Counted from the first letter of the stretch, positions 19,362 through 29,471 are shown. The stretch: DNA of 64,000 bases from Pectobacterium colocasium (GCF_020181655.1 NZ_CP084032.1:2976001-3040000), one strand, 5' to 3'. Program-made: numbers and translations. The notes: a model not told the origin generated them from the letters alone.

Positions 19362-19775
19362 TTACTTACCCAGCCCTAACCGTGGAATTTCAATTTTCGG
19401 GCAGCGATCCATTACGACTTTCAGCCCGGCATCGTGAGCCAAAATTGCCGCTTGCTCATTGATGACGCCGATCTGTAGCCATAGCACGTTAGCGCCAATG
19501 GCGATTGCCTCTTTGGCGACCTCATAAGCTGCTTCCGGCTGGCGAAAGACATCGACCATATCAACCGGTTTAGGAATATCCGCCAAGTTGGCATACGCTT
19601 TTTGGCCCAGAAGCGTCTGCCCTGCCAGTTTGGGGCTAACGGGAATAACGTCGTACCCCTGTTCAAGTAAATACGCCATCACACCATAACTCGGGCGAGA
19701 CGGTTTATCACTGGCTCCCACAAGTGCAATGGTTTTTACCGTTTTCAGTACAGATTCAATATCACGGTCATTCAT
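19362..19775 (-). CDS. yccU: CoA-binding domain protein YccU
   Basis: 137 residues forming a single Rossmann-type CoA-binding domain. The [21 protein letters not shown] motif at about residues 17-37 is the nucleotide-binding loop, followed by DVIPVSPK. E. coli YccU is the direct counterpart by position and length. The exact biochemical role is unknown; related domains bind CoA in succinyl-CoA synthetase alpha subunits. Confidence 0.92.
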   Translation of the reverse strand: MNDRDIESVLKTVKTIALVGASDKPSRPSYGVMAYLLEQGYDVIPVSPKLAGQTLLGQKAYANLADIPKPVDMVDVFRQPEAAYEVAKEAIAIGANVLWLQIGVINEQAAILAHDAGLKVVMDRCPKIEIPRLGLGK

Positions 19776-19968
19776 GCTATTACGCCTCTCTTGCGTGATT
19801 TATTACAGTGTATCGCACATTCTACGAATAGCAGGAAATGGCTCAAAAACCCACCATCTGCACCCTATAGAACGAAAAATGCCATAACAGCCTGTTTCAA
19901 ATTGAAACCTTTGACACATTCAGACAATTCCTCAACAATACTTGGATTACGTGCCATTTGGGAAAATT

Positions 19969-20493
19969 ATGAAATTCGGCTTCATCACTGTCTGTCTCTT
20001 TATTGCAGGTTTCAGCTCTTCTGCAATTGCGGCAACAACGTTGAAATTAGATCAGAAAATCGATCTCCTGATGGTTGACGGGCAAAAAATGTCAGGCTCG
20101 CTGCTGAAAGGCGCCGATAGCCTCGAACTTGGCAGTGGGCAACATCAGATTTTGTTCAAAGTTGCCGATACCATCGATGCCCAAACCGGTGCGCCGATCA
20201 CCTATTTTCCTTCCACGTTTATTGCGGCGTTTAACACGGAAAAAGTCGCATCGGTATCATTTAAACTCCCACCGCTGCACACCCTTGAGGAGCGCAAAAA
20301 TTTCACTGCTCAGCCTCAATATCAACTACTTGATGAGAAAAATCAGGCTATCCCCGTGCGTACCGATGCGCTTGTCATCGCTGACAATGAGCTGCTCGAT
20401 ATAGAGCGGAAGATGTCGGAATACAACGCAGCGGCGAAAGGCGCTTCCGTTGCAGGCTTTGCCACCGCACTGAATGAATCCGTAACCTGGTGA
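19969..20493 (+). CDS. yccT: Periplasmic DUF2057 protein YccT (curli inhibitor CsgI family), short form
   Basis: 174 residues from the ATG at 19969, which is preceded by GGGAAA. A signal peptide (MKFGFITVCLFIAGFSSSAIAA) is followed by TTLKLDQKIDLLMVDGQKMSGSLLKGADSLEL, the DUF2057 start. E. coli YccT/CsgI is about 220 residues and slows curli assembly. This version ends roughly 45 residues earlier, just after GFATALNESVTW, with no sign of a frameshifted tail in the following bases. Whether the short form is functional is unclear. Order with mgsA downstream matches E. coli. Confidence 0.9.
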   Translation: MKFGFITVCLFIAGFSSSAIAATTLKLDQKIDLLMVDGQKMSGSLLKGADSLELGSGQHQILFKVADTIDAQTGAPITYFPSTFIAAFNTEKVASVSFKLPPLHTLEERKNFTAQPQYQLLDEKNQAIPVRTDALVIADNELLDIERKMSEYNAAAKGASVAGFATALNESVTW

Positions 20494-20630
20494 TTTTACG
20501 CGCAGTCACATCAGATTTTTGATACCCGTTCGCCTTTTCCTACTTTTATCGCTTTGCACCGAAACAGCGTTTCCGTAATCTGTCTGTACCCTAGCGTCAG
20601 CTTTACTACACCAGATTGAAGGACGTAACC

Positions 20631-21089
20631 ATGGAGTTCACCACCCGTACCATCGCCGCGCAAAAACATATTGCGCTGGTAGCACACGACCACTGTAAAC
20701 AATCCTTGCTGGATTGGGTTGGTACGAATAAAGAACAGCTCAAAGAGCACACGCTTTACGCCACCGGAACCACCGGAAACCTGATTCAGTTGAATACGGG
20801 ACTGCCCGTAAAAAGCATGCTGAGCGGGCCAATGGGAGGGGATCAACAGGTTGGCGCTCTCATCTCCGAAGGAAAAATCGATTTAATGATCTTCTTTTGG
20901 GATCCGCTTAACGCCGTACCACACGATCCCGATGTGAAGGCGCTCCTGAGGTTAGCTACAGTGTGGAACATTCCCGTGGCCACCAACCGTGCAACGGCGG
21001 ATTTTCTGGTCAACTCTGCGCTATTTAAAGAATCCGTACAGATCACCATCCCTGATTATCAGCGCTATCTGCAAGATCGCCTGAAATAG
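20631..21089 (+). CDS. mgsA: Methylglyoxal synthase
   Basis: 152 residues, exactly the E. coli length, from the ATG at 20631; an in-frame ATG 15 bp upstream is less likely. It converts dihydroxyacetone phosphate to methylglyoxal and phosphate, an overflow route under phosphate limitation or sugar-phosphate stress. [34 protein letters not shown] and [20 protein letters not shown] carry the catalytic His and Asp residues of the family. It is convergent with helD across an inverted repeat. Confidence 0.97.
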   Translation: MEFTTRTIAAQKHIALVAHDHCKQSLLDWVGTNKEQLKEHTLYATGTTGNLIQLNTGLPVKSMLSGPMGGDQQVGALISEGKIDLMIFFWDPLNAVPHDPDVKALLRLATVWNIPVATNRATADFLVNSALFKESVQITIPDYQRYLQDRLK

Positions 21090-21106
21090 TTACCGCAATG
21101 ACCATG

Positions 21107-21139
21107 GACCAGCGGCGTATCACACCGTCGACGCTGGTC
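21107..21139. terminator. Inverted repeat between convergent mgsA and helD
   Basis: GACCAGCG at 21107-21114 pairs with CGCTGGTC at 21132-21139. It lies between the two stops. Without a strong T-run it is only a candidate terminator. Confidence 0.45.
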
Positions 21140-21173
21140 TCTGCAACCCCCACTTCCCTGTTTTCGCTTTTCG

Positions 21174-23231
21174 TTATCCCGGCTTACGCTGTGTCGGCAC
21201 GCCTAAGCGATGGAGATGTTCAATAAACACCGAGGGATTTGCCACATCCTGTAGCAGCCAGACACGATGTTTCGCTCTCGTCAACGCCACATACAGTAAG
21301 CGTCGTTCTTCTGCATCGGGGAAATCCTCAGGTTCAGGTAACAGCACCGCCTCAATCACAGATTCCCTTGCCGGTGCCGGGAAACCGTCTTTCCCTTCAT
21401 GCATACCCACGATAATGACATAGTCCGCCTGCTGCCCTTTACTGGCATGCACAGTCATGAAATCAATAGGCAAATTCGGCCATTTGGTCGCAGCCTTATC
21501 CAAAATAGCAGGACGTAAATGGTGGTAGCGGGCAAGCACAAGAATGCGCTCATCCGCTTTCACAAAGCCGCTCAGTTTATCCAAAAGTGGCTCAAGCTGA
21601 TCCTGAGGCAGGATCGTCACCGCTTTTTTATCTCCCTTACTCAGGCTATTAAGCGGTTTTTTCAACTGATATGGGTTTTGTTGTATGAACGTGTTGGCGA
21701 TTTCACCAATGCGTTCATTAAAGCGATAGGTGGTATCCAGCGCGCACTGTTCACCGACGCCGAAATGCTGCTCAAAGGCCGTCGTCAACGTCAGTTCAGC
21801 ACCGCTAAAGCGGTAAATGGCCTGCCAGTCATCCCCTACGGCAAAAAGACAGGTACGACTATTCTGCCGGCGCAGTGCCGCCAACAGACTCGCACGCTGT
21901 GGCGAAATATCCTGGAATTCGTCCACCAGAATATGTTTCCAGGGGCTAACAAAACGCCCTTTATCCAGCAGGTTTACAGCCTGATGGATGAGGCCGGAGA
22001 AATCGACCGCGTTTTCATCCTTAAGTGCCTTTTTCCAGGCTTTCAACAACGGTGCCATCAGGCGAACGCGCTGCTGAAATTCGGTCCGAATGGATTCTGG
22101 CGCCTGCTCAACCATTTCGCTCTGACTGCCGCCATGCATACGCATCAGCCCTAGCCAACGCTCTAGTCGCCCGGCCAGTCGCCCCGCGAGTTTCGGGTCA
22201 TGCCAGAAATCACCTTCTGGCACATCCCACTCCAGCTCTTCTGTTAACCAACGCCGCCACCCGTTAGCCTGCGTTTTCTTCTCGGCACACTGCTGCTGCC
22301 AGTGAGAAATCAGCAGTTCCCGACGCTGTTTCGCATCGCTTTCCAACTGGCTTATCATCGGTGCCTTACGGCTAGCCTGCTGAATGATGTGCAATGCCAA
22401 CGCATGGAACGTCTTGGCCTGAATGTCGTCCGTGTGGAGCCGTTCCTGAATGCGCTCGTTCATCTCTTCTGCCGCTTTACGACCAAACGCCAGTAGCAAA
22501 ATTTGATCGGGTGTAGCCTCCTGCCGATGCATTAACCACGCCGCTCGAGCCACCAGCACGGAGGTTTTCCCGCTACCGGCCCCTGCCAGCACCAGTACGC
22601 CTTCTTCGCCATTTATCACAGCCTTACTCTGCGACACGTTTAATGGCGAACTCTCCACCGTTTCAAAGAAAGACTGCTCTGCCGCCAACGTGCGATCCAT
22701 CCATGCCTGATTCGCCGCAGTGCGCATCTCATCGCCCAGCTCAAGCCAGCGCAGGCAGTCACGGTAGTAATCACGGCAGTTATCAAAGGTTTCCAGACGA
22801 GAAACAGGCAGGGGAAGCGCAGCCAGAGAATCGCGAATAGCATTCTGCAATGTTGACAGCGCCTGACGGCTAAACCATTTATCCTGCTGCATCAGCGCTT
22901 GAATACTGTCCGTTTGACGCTGCAAAACCTCGGCGCTGACCAGACTCATCTCCTCGCTCCAGTCAAGCCAAGACTTGAGAAGATGGCGGTAAAAAGCCTG
23001 CGTTTCCTGCCATTCTGTTCCGTGCAAGCGCACCACTTTTCCGGCTGGCAATTCAAATTCCAGCTCTCCCCACACCAGCCCTCTTTTACAGTGAATGCCC
23101 AGCAGTTGGTTAAAGGGGAGCAGGTATTGATGTTTATCGCCACTCACTTCGACACCGGCATTCAGTAACCGCACCCGATTGTAAGGATGCTGGGCCAGAT
23201 GTTTACCTAACGAGGTGGATTTCAGTTCCAT
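21174..23231 (-). CDS. helD: DNA helicase IV
   Basis: 685 residues of a UvrD-like superfamily 1A 3'-5' helicase. The N-terminal about 190 residues are the HelD-specific region. Walker A AGAGSGKTSVLVARAA is near residue 216 and the DEFQDISPQRASL Walker B follows, with TFHALALHI and VTRAKHRVWLL-type motifs through to the end. Length equals E. coli HelD (684). Its cellular job is minor DNA repair and recombination. Position between mgsA and yccF is conserved. Confidence 0.95.
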   Translation of the reverse strand: MELKSTSLGKHLAQHPYNRVRLLNAGVEVSGDKHQYLLPFNQLLGIHCKRGLVWGELEFELPAGKVVRLHGTEWQETQAFYRHLLKSWLDWSEEMSLVSAEVLQRQTDSIQALMQQDKWFSRQALSTLQNAIRDSLAALPLPVSRLETFDNCRDYYRDCLRWLELGDEMRTAANQAWMDRTLAAEQSFFETVESSPLNVSQSKAVINGEEGVLVLAGAGSGKTSVLVARAAWLMHRQEATPDQILLLAFGRKAAEEMNERIQERLHTDDIQAKTFHALALHIIQQASRKAPMISQLESDAKQRRELLISHWQQQCAEKKTQANGWRRWLTEELEWDVPEGDFWHDPKLAGRLAGRLERWLGLMRMHGGSQSEMVEQAPESIRTEFQQRVRLMAPLLKAWKKALKDENAVDFSGLIHQAVNLLDKGRFVSPWKHILVDEFQDISPQRASLLAALRRQNSRTCLFAVGDDWQAIYRFSGAELTLTTAFEQHFGVGEQCALDTTYRFNERIGEIANTFIQQNPYQLKKPLNSLSKGDKKAVTILPQDQLEPLLDKLSGFVKADERILVLARYHHLRPAILDKAATKWPNLPIDFMTVHASKGQQADYVIIVGMHEGKDGFPAPARESVIEAVLLPEPEDFPDAEERRLLYVALTRAKHRVWLLQDVANPSVFIEHLHRLGVPTQRKPG

Positions 23232-23429
23232 GATGTTCGCGCCATGACTATGTGAGAGGTTATTCGTCCATTTTTCGTCGTTTATCTGTTCCCTAGTTTA
23301 CCCGTTATCAGACTTCACGCTCTAGCCTTAAAAACAGGTTAGAATATCCTAATGCTTAATGTGATAATTCTTTTACCATCAGTGAGTTTGGTTACTTTAC
23401 CGGGTTACCTTATACGTACAGGAGAGATT

Positions 23430-23876
23430 ATGCGTACTGTGTTGAATATCCTTAACTTCGTATTAGGTGGTTTCTTCACCACACTAGCCTGGCTTCTGGC
23501 GACGGTCGTCAGCGTGCTGCTGATTTTTACCTTACCGCTAACACGCTCATGTTGGGAAATCACCAAGCTGTCGCTCTTGCCTTATGGCAATGAGGCCATC
23601 CATGTTGATGAACTGCGACCGGATGAAAAGAGCACGATTCTCAACGCCGGCGGCTCTCTGCTGAATATCTTCTGGTTTATTTTCTTTGGCTGGTGGCTTT
23701 GCCTGTCGCACATCATTACAGGTATCGCGCAGTGTATTACGATCATTGGCATTCCCGTTGGCATAGCCAATTTTAAGATCGCTGCCATCGCGCTATGGCC
23801 AGTAGGACGTCGCGTGGTTTCCGTCGAGCTTGCACAGGCTGCGCGGGAAAATAATGCTCGCCGCCACTTTCGTTAA
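23430..23876 (+). CDS. yccF: Inner membrane protein YccF
   Basis: 148 residues from the ATG at 23430 with AGGAGA upstream; the frame is open to 23352 without homology. Three hydrophobic segments are visible, the first at LNFVLGGFFTTLAWLLATVVSVLLI, with CWEITKLSLLPYG and GIPVGIANFKIAAIALWPVGRRVV typical of the YccF domain. It ends 20 bp before the TTG start of yccS, so the two are an operon as in E. coli. Function is unknown. Confidence 0.93.
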   Translation: MRTVLNILNFVLGGFFTTLAWLLATVVSVLLIFTLPLTRSCWEITKLSLLPYGNEAIHVDELRPDEKSTILNAGGSLLNIFWFIFFGWWLCLSHIITGIAQCITIIGIPVGIANFKIAAIALWPVGRRVVSVELAQAARENNARRHFR

Positions 23877-23896
23877 CGGCATCTAAGGATATTACG

Positions 23897-26032
23897 TTGC
23901 TCACCTTTGCCCCAGGAATTCGCCGCTATGTGTACAATAGCAGTTGGCTGTACACCATTCGTATCCTAATTGCACTCAGTGGTGCGGCGGCAGTTCCCTG
24001 GTGGCTAGGTCAGCCAACATCGACCATTCCCGTCACGCTTGGCGTCGTCGCGGCCGCCCTCACCGACCTTGACGATCGCCTCACCGGGCGCCTACGTAAT
24101 CTGTTCATTACACTGGCCTGTTTTTTTGTCGCTTCCATCTCTATCGAACTGCTTTTTCCCTATCCCTGGCTGTTCGGGATTGGTCTGGCAGTATCGACCT
24201 GCGGCTTTATTCTGCTCGGCGCATTAGGGCAGCGCTATGCGACAATCGCATTCGGCGCACTGCTGATCGCGATTTACACCATGCTGGGCATCTCTCTTTA
24301 TGACAACTGGTATCAGCAACCCATCATGCTGCTGATCGGCGCCTCGTGGTACAATCTGCTTACGCTGTTCGGCCATCTCATCTTCCCTATCCGCCCGTTG
24401 CAGGATAACCTCGCGCAGTGTTATCAGCAGTTGGCGCGCTATCTGGATGCAAAAGCCAACCTGTTCGATCCCGATATTGAAGAAGAAACCGACAAACCCT
24501 TGATTGACGTCGCGATGGCAAACAGCCAGTTGGTTGCGATACTCAACCAGACCAAGTCTTCGTTGTTAACCCGTCTGCGTGGCGATCGCGGACAACGCGG
24601 GACGCGCCAAACGCTGCACTACTATTTTGTCGCTCAGGATATTCACGAACGGGCCAGTTCGTCGCATGTTTACTATCCGCAACTGCGTGAAAAACTGCGC
24701 TATAGCGACGTCTTATTCCGCTTTCAACGCCTGCTGAGCATGCAAGCCAAAGCCTGTCAGAAACTGTCGCAATCCATTCTGTTGCAGCAAAAATATCAGC
24801 ATGATAGCCGCCTTGAGCGGGCTTTCGTGCACCTTGAATCCGCTATTGCACGCATCACGGCCAACAACATGGCGGACGCGACCCAAATCAAGGCGCTCAC
24901 TTATTTATTAAATAACCTGCGCGCGATTGATGCCCAGTTAGCGACGATCGAATCCGAACAGGCCATTGAGCAAGAAAATAACCCGGAAAACACGCTGGCA
25001 GATGACAAAATCACGGGATGGAGCGACATCCGCTTACGCATTAGCCGCCACCTAACCCCCCAGTCGGCACTGTTCCGTCATGCTATCCGTATGTCCGTAT
25101 TACTCTGTAGCGGCTATGCACTGATTCAGGTCACGGGGATGCAGCACGGTTACTGGATTCTGCTGACCAGCCTGTTTGTTTGTCAGCCAAACTATAACGC
25201 TACCCGGCGGAGGCTGACGTTGAGGATTATCGGCACCTTGACCGGCATTTTACTCGGCTTGCCTGTCTTGTATTTCGTCCCTTCACTGGAAGGACAACTC
25301 ACGTTAATCGTCATTAGCGGCGTACTGTTTTTCGCCTTTCGCAACGTACAGTACGCACACGCGACCATGTTTATTACGCTGCTTGTCCTGCTCTGTTTCA
25401 ATCTGTTGGGCGAAGGCTTCGAAGTCGCAGTGCCACGTATTATCGATACTTTATTAGGGTGTGCCATTGCATGGGCTGCGGTGAGCTTTATCTGGCCGGA
25501 TTGGCGTTTTCGTGGTCTGCCAACCGTTATCAATCAGACATTAGACGCCAACTGCCGTTATCTTGATGCGATAATGGTGCAATATCATCAGGGGAAAGAT
25601 AATAGCCTGCCTTATCGTATCGCCCGCCGGGATGCGCATAACTGCGATGCCGAGCTGGCATCCGTTGTATCGAATATGTCTTCAGAACCTCACGCAACCC
25701 GGAACAAATTGGATAGTGCATTTCGCTTCATGTGTCTGAATCATACGTTGTTAAGCTATATTTCAACGCTCGGCGCACACCGCGGGAAAATTACTTCATC
25801 GGAAACGCTGCTGTTACTGGATGACGCCGTTTGCCATGTTGATGACGCACTACACGGTAGCGAAGAGGAAAGTGTGCGAATCAATCAGGGATTGAAAACT
25901 ATTACCGCCAGCATTCAATCCCTTTCACCCGAATCAGACAGTAAAGAATCATTAATTATTCAGCAAATCAGCCTGCTGCTCGATCTCCTGCCTGAACTTG
26001 TACAGCTAAAAAATGACATGATTGCACAGTAA
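23897..26032 (+). CDS. yccS: Inner membrane protein YccS (FUSC-type aromatic acid exporter family)
   Basis: 711 residues starting at TTG with AAGGA 8 bp upstream. There are two clusters of transmembrane helices (about residues 18-165 and 390-535), separated by and followed by cytoplasmic helical regions. This is the layout of the YccS/YhfK and AaeB (fusaric-acid-resistance) families. Long blocks match E. coli YccS, for instance GYWILLTSLFVCQPNYNATR and YAHATMFITLLVLLCFNLLG. Substrate unknown. It is cotranscribed with yccF. Confidence 0.94.
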   Translation: MLTFAPGIRRYVYNSSWLYTIRILIALSGAAAVPWWLGQPTSTIPVTLGVVAAALTDLDDRLTGRLRNLFITLACFFVASISIELLFPYPWLFGIGLAVSTCGFILLGALGQRYATIAFGALLIAIYTMLGISLYDNWYQQPIMLLIGASWYNLLTLFGHLIFPIRPLQDNLAQCYQQLARYLDAKANLFDPDIEEETDKPLIDVAMANSQLVAILNQTKSSLLTRLRGDRGQRGTRQTLHYYFVAQDIHERASSSHVYYPQLREKLRYSDVLFRFQRLLSMQAKACQKLSQSILLQQKYQHDSRLERAFVHLESAIARITANNMADATQIKALTYLLNNLRAIDAQLATIESEQAIEQENNPENTLADDKITGWSDIRLRISRHLTPQSALFRHAIRMSVLLCSGYALIQVTGMQHGYWILLTSLFVCQPNYNATRRRLTLRIIGTLTGILLGLPVLYFVPSLEGQLTLIVISGVLFFAFRNVQYAHATMFITLLVLLCFNLLGEGFEVAVPRIIDTLLGCAIAWAAVSFIWPDWRFRGLPTVINQTLDANCRYLDAIMVQYHQGKDNSLPYRIARRDAHNCDAELASVVSNMSSEPHATRNKLDSAFRFMCLNHTLLSYISTLGAHRGKITSSETLLLLDDAVCHVDDALHGSEEESVRINQGLKTITASIQSLSPESDSKESLIIQQISLLLDLLPELVQLKNDMIAQ

Positions 26033-26048
26033 GAATAAAGCGAATTTC

Positions 26049-26669
26049 TTAGTGCTTGGATCCTTTGGAGACCGCATTGTTTTTATACCATTCCAACAGT
26101 TCGTTGCGGATATCGCGGGAAAGAGCTGCCTGATGCGTGCCACAAATGGCGCCAGCAAGCGCCAATAGCACGTTAACACTCAGATTAGTGCGAACCTTCC
26201 GTAACTCGAGATAGCTGTTTTTCGCACCATAATGCTGTAGTTCATCGACATTTCTTATCCCTGCTTTCCACAACAGGCGTTCAATATCGTGGTTAAGATT
26301 AGGGAGATCTTTTAGCCGTCCGTTGGTGCTTCTGACGGCTTTGTCATACTGCGCGCCGACCAACGCCAAACGGGCAAAATACAGTAACTGCACAGATTCT
26401 TGCCACAATACCTCATCAACAAGAAAATAATTCAACGGAACTGGCATGCCGCGTTTGGTATAAATCAGATTGGGCATATCACGCTGCTGAAAATATTTTT
26501 CATCCTTCTTACTCGCGCGAAGATAAAGCTCCCCTTCTGACACCAACCCGAAAATCGTTTTATTTGCTGCGATGCTGTAGCCACCAAATTGAGAACGTGA
26601 GGTGATTTCCCCCAAAGATGAAAAAGAATGCTGAGATTGCAAAATCCTTTTTCTGCATAATTGCTTCAT
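26049..26669 (-). CDS. sxy: Competence regulator Sxy/TfoX
   Basis: 206 residues from the second of two close ATGs (26669): AAGGA is 9 bp upstream of it but only 2 bp upstream of the first. The TfoX N-terminal domain (SRSQFGGYSIAANKTIFGLVSEGELYLR) and C-terminal helix-hairpin region (LPNLNHDIERLLWKAGIRNVDEL) are both present. Sxy acts with CRP at CRP-S sites to switch on DNA-uptake genes. It is convergent with yccS and divergent from sulA, as in E. coli. A 20-bp palindrome lies about 100 bp upstream. Confidence 0.92.
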   Translation of the reverse strand: MKQLCRKRILQSQHSFSSLGEITSRSQFGGYSIAANKTIFGLVSEGELYLRASKKDEKYFQQRDMPNLIYTKRGMPVPLNYFLVDEVLWQESVQLLYFARLALVGAQYDKAVRSTNGRLKDLPNLNHDIERLLWKAGIRNVDELQHYGAKNSYLELRKVRTNLSVNVLLALAGAICGTHQAALSRDIRNELLEWYKNNAVSKGSKH

Positions 26670-26766
26670 TGCCATAATCCTTAGTATTAAAATGATTTCT
26701 TCCTGAACAATTAAAAATATCTGTAGCAGGAACAAATAATTAAACACAGCCCCGATGCGGCTTCAA

Positions 26767-26786
26767 ACAGTAAATGTGTTTACTGT
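26767..26786. promoter_or_regulatory. Palindrome ACAGTAAA-N4-TTTACTGT in the sxy-sulA region
   Basis: A perfect 8-bp inverted repeat with a 4-nt centre, located between the divergent sxy and sulA genes, 81 bp away from the LexA box. No T-run follows on either side, so an operator or RNA hairpin is more likely than a terminator. Confidence 0.45.
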
Positions 26787-26851
26787 CTCTTGCATAAGGA
26801 ATATGCGAAGCGCTTTCAAAAAATCAGGTTGATTTTCACGCACACAGTGAG

Positions 26852-26871
26852 TACTGTATGCCCATACAGTA
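26852..26871 (+). promoter_or_regulatory. LexA (SOS) box of sulA
   Basis: TACTGTATGCCCATACAGTA is a full match to the E. coli LexA consensus CTGT-N8-ACAG with near-perfect symmetry. It ends 22 bp before the sulA start codon, where LexA would block RNA polymerase. Confidence 0.95.
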
Positions 26872-26892
26872 ACACTATGGGTAGAACTCATT

Positions 26893-27399
26893 ATGCGTAC
26901 GCAATCAATCAGCTCTCACAACATTCAGTCGTCATCGTTTTCTGCAAGTCAGCATGCTGCGGAAACTTCGATCAGCGCCGGCGGAATTATCAGCGAAATC
27001 GTGTACAACGCCGATCAGCCCATAGTCACACACCTGCTATTACCGCTCTTACAGCAGCTAGGTACGCAATCGCGTTGGCTGCTGTGGCTTTCTCCTCAAC
27101 AAAAATTGAGCCGCCCTTGGGTACAGCAATCTGGCTTACCGCTGGATAAAATGGTGCAACTTCACCACCTCAATCCACTATTTACAGTGGATGCGATGGA
27201 AAGAGCCTTGCTGACAGGAAATTACAGCGGGGTATTATGCTGGTTACCACACGAATTAACGGAAGAAGAGAAGGTTCGGCTACGCCACGCCGCACAGGCA
27301 GGAAATACGTACGGCTTTATTATGCGGCCGGAAAGTACTGGCGGTGACGCCTATAGACTATTTCCCAGCCTTAAAATTCATTCGACATTGTATCATTAA
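26893..27399 (+). CDS. sulA: SOS cell division inhibitor SulA
   Basis: 168 residues. The central SulA domain is recognisable (GGIISEIVYNADQP, LLLPLLQQLGTQSRWLLWLSPQQKLSR, WVQQSGLPLDKMVQLHHLNP). SulA binds FtsZ and stops polymerisation during DNA damage; Lon removes it afterwards. The C-terminal HSTLYH resembles the tail used for Lon recognition in E. coli. Directly preceded by a strong LexA box. Position between sxy and ompA is conserved. Confidence 0.95.
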   Translation: MRTQSISSHNIQSSSFSASQHAAETSISAGGIISEIVYNADQPIVTHLLLPLLQQLGTQSRWLLWLSPQQKLSRPWVQQSGLPLDKMVQLHHLNPLFTVDAMERALLTGNYSGVLCWLPHELTEEEKVRLRHAAQAGNTYGFIMRPESTGGDAYRLFPSLKIHSTLYH

Positions 27400-27587
27400 G
27401 TAAATTAAGAATTTTCTCAGTCCTGGCTGGTTATGTGTTATACAGATCGCCGCAGAGCGGTATTCTGCGGGCTTCTTGAGTATATTTGATACAGCTAAAA
27501 GGCGTAAGATCTGTCAAAAGCATCTACTATTTGTTAGCAAGTATGTATGAATCGTGCGGTTTTCTTATGACGCAAATCACATCATAC

Positions 27588-27615
27588 TTGTAACTTTCTC
27601 ATCACGTTGTAGACT
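27588..27615 (+). promoter_or_regulatory. ompA promoter and long leader
   Basis: TTGTAA (27588-27593) and TAGACT (27610-27615) with a 16-bp spacer match my recollection of the E. coli ompA promoter. They predict an untranslated leader of about 140 nt before the ATG at 27762, as expected for this stable, sRNA-controlled mRNA. The rest of 27400-27761 has no gene. Confidence 0.75.
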
Positions 27616-27761
27616 TTAACTCGCTGGAGTTGCTCTTTTATAACGTCAGTTGACTGACAGTAAGTCATAAATAAGGGCAAAGTCTCCAACCAAAGGATTT
27701 TAACCAAAGGTTTATTAGCCCCTCAGGTTAATTACCGATTTGGATGATAATGAGGCGTAAA

Positions 27762-28862
27762 ATGAAAAAAACAGCTATCGCAGTTGCAGTGGCACTGGCT
27801 GGCTTCGCGACCGTCGCGCAAGCAGCTCCTAAAGACAATACCTGGTACACCGGTGGTAAACTGGGTGTGTCTCAATTCCACGATACTGGTTTCTACGGAA
27901 ATGGTTACACTGGTGTCAACAACAACCCAATCAAAAGCAAGTTAGGCGCGGGCGCATTTGTTGGTTATCAAGCCAACCCGTACCTGGGCTTTGAACTGGG
28001 CTACGACTGGCTGGGCCGCATGAAGTATGCAGGTTCTACTGCTAGTGCAGCAGACAGTGCGAGCTTCAAAGCACAGGGCATCCAACTGGCTGCTAAACTG
28101 AGCTACCCAGTTCTGCCAGATCTGGATGTTTATACCCGTCTGGGCGGCATGGTATGGCGCGCAGACAGCCATGCAGCTACCTCTGTAAACACCGGTACAA
28201 GAGCTGACATCAATAACGACGACACTGGCGTTTCTCCGCTGGCTGCGATCGGTGTTGAATACGCTATCGACAAAAACTGGGCTACTCGTGTTGACTACCA
28301 GTGGGTAAGCAACATTGGTGATGCTGGTACCGTTGGTGCCCGTCCAGACAACATGCTGATGAGCGTTGGCCTGTCTTACCGTTTCGGTCAAGATGACCGT
28401 GTAGCACCAGTTGTTGCTCCGGCTCCAACTCCAGCTCCGGCTCCAGTTGTTGAAACCAAGCGTTTCACGCTGAAATCTGACGTCCTGTTCAACTTCAACA
28501 AAGCAACGCTGAAAGCAGAAGGCCAGCAATCACTGGATCAACTGTACACTCAGTTGAGCTCTCTGGATCCGAAAGACGGTTCCGTTGTTGTTCTGGGCTT
28601 CACTGACCGTTTAGGTTCAGAGCAATACAACCAAGCCCTGTCTGAAAAACGCGCACAGAGCGTTGTTGATTACCTGGTATCTAAAGGTATCCCTGCGAAC
28701 AAAATCTCTGCTCGTGGCCTGGGCAAATCTCAACCTGTTACCGGTTCTACCTGTGACAACGTGAAACCTCGTGCTGCGCTGATCGACTGCCTGGCACCAG
28801 ATCGTCGCGTAGAGATCGAAGTTAAAGGCATCAAAGACGTTGTAACTCAGCCTCAGGCTTAA
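27762..28862 (+). CDS. ompA: Outer membrane protein A
   Basis: 366 residues from the ATG after TGAGGCG. A signal peptide ([20 protein letters not shown], mature APKDNTWY) is followed by an eight-stranded barrel to about residue 200. Next is the [14 protein letters not shown] hinge and a C-terminal OmpA-like peptidoglycan-binding domain ([32 protein letters not shown]). Codon use is that of a highly expressed gene. The first exposed loop ([13 protein letters not shown]) differs from E. coli, as usual for this phage-exposed protein. Confidence 0.98.
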   Translation: MKKTAIAVAVALAGFATVAQAAPKDNTWYTGGKLGVSQFHDTGFYGNGYTGVNNNPIKSKLGAGAFVGYQANPYLGFELGYDWLGRMKYAGSTASAADSASFKAQGIQLAAKLSYPVLPDLDVYTRLGGMVWRADSHAATSVNTGTRADINNDDTGVSPLAAIGVEYAIDKNWATRVDYQWVSNIGDAGTVGARPDNMLMSVGLSYRFGQDDRVAPVVAPAPTPAPAPVVETKRFTLKSDVLFNFNKATLKAEGQQSLDQLYTQLSSLDPKDGSVVVLGFTDRLGSEQYNQALSEKRAQSVVDYLVSKGIPANKISARGLGKSQPVTGSTCDNVKPRAALIDCLAPDRRVEIEVKGIKDVVTQPQA

Positions 28863-28872
28863 GTTATTAACG

Positions 28873-28904
28873 AAAAAAAACCTCGCTCCGGCGAGGTTTT
28901 TTTA
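28873..28904 (+). terminator. Terminator of ompA
   Basis: AACCTCGC / GCGAGGTT stem with a TCCG loop, preceded by an A-run and followed by seven T residues. Confidence 0.93.
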
Positions 28905-29012
28905 TGACCGACATTCTTGCCCATCACTCTACGGGCCGTTGCTGCGCAACGTTGAAAAATGCTCTCTGCTTTTTTACACCTGTTTATCGACAAGCTAAAT
29001 GCCAAGCGCCGA

Positions 29013-29471
29013 TCACATCTCGTCGTTATTCAGAATAGCTTTGAGATCCTGCTTGAGCAACGACATCTGGCTGGCGTATTTCTCTTTATGCTCAGCATCT
29101 TCAATTAGCTGCACTATCGTTTCTGACAAGGTCACTCCGCGTCGTTGAGCCAAAGCCGCGAGACGCTGCCAGACCAAATATTCCAGATCGATCGATTTCT
29201 TGCGCGTATGTTGGTGCTCTGCATTGAAATGACGTTTACGCCGTGCGCGGATCGTCTGCTTCATCCGATTTTCTAAGGTTGGATTCATACATTGTGCAAT
29301 CCACTCCAGCACTTTCACCGGCTGGTTTTCCATTTTAAGCAATGCCTGTACCGCTTCGTCCGCAGCACTTTGCTCCAGAAAGCGCGTGATCTCTTCTCCC
29401 TCCCGGTGTTTTTTCACCAGGTACTTCCATTTCCACCCGCACTCAAGATTTTCTAGTTGTTGATATTTCAT
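29013..29471 (-). CDS. matP: Macrodomain Ter protein MatP
   Basis: 152 residues. An N-terminal four-helix region ([26 protein letters not shown]) is followed by a ribbon-helix-helix ([35 protein letters not shown]) and a C-terminal coiled coil. MatP binds matS sites, organises the Ter macrodomain and contacts ZapB at the septum. Its neighbours ompA and ycbZ are as in E. coli. I did not find an obvious matS match by eye in this window. Confidence 0.96.
   Translation of the reverse strand: MKYQQLENLECGWKWKYLVKKHREGEEITRFLEQSAADEAVQALLKMENQPVKVLEWIAQCMNPTLENRMKQTIRARRKRHFNAEHQHTRKKSIDLEYLVWQRLAALAQRRGVTLSETIVQLIEDAEHKEKYASQMSLLKQDLKAILNNDEM

Noticed and set aside
21519..22154. 211-codon plus-strand frame
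   Set aside because: Antisense to helD with no family resemblance.
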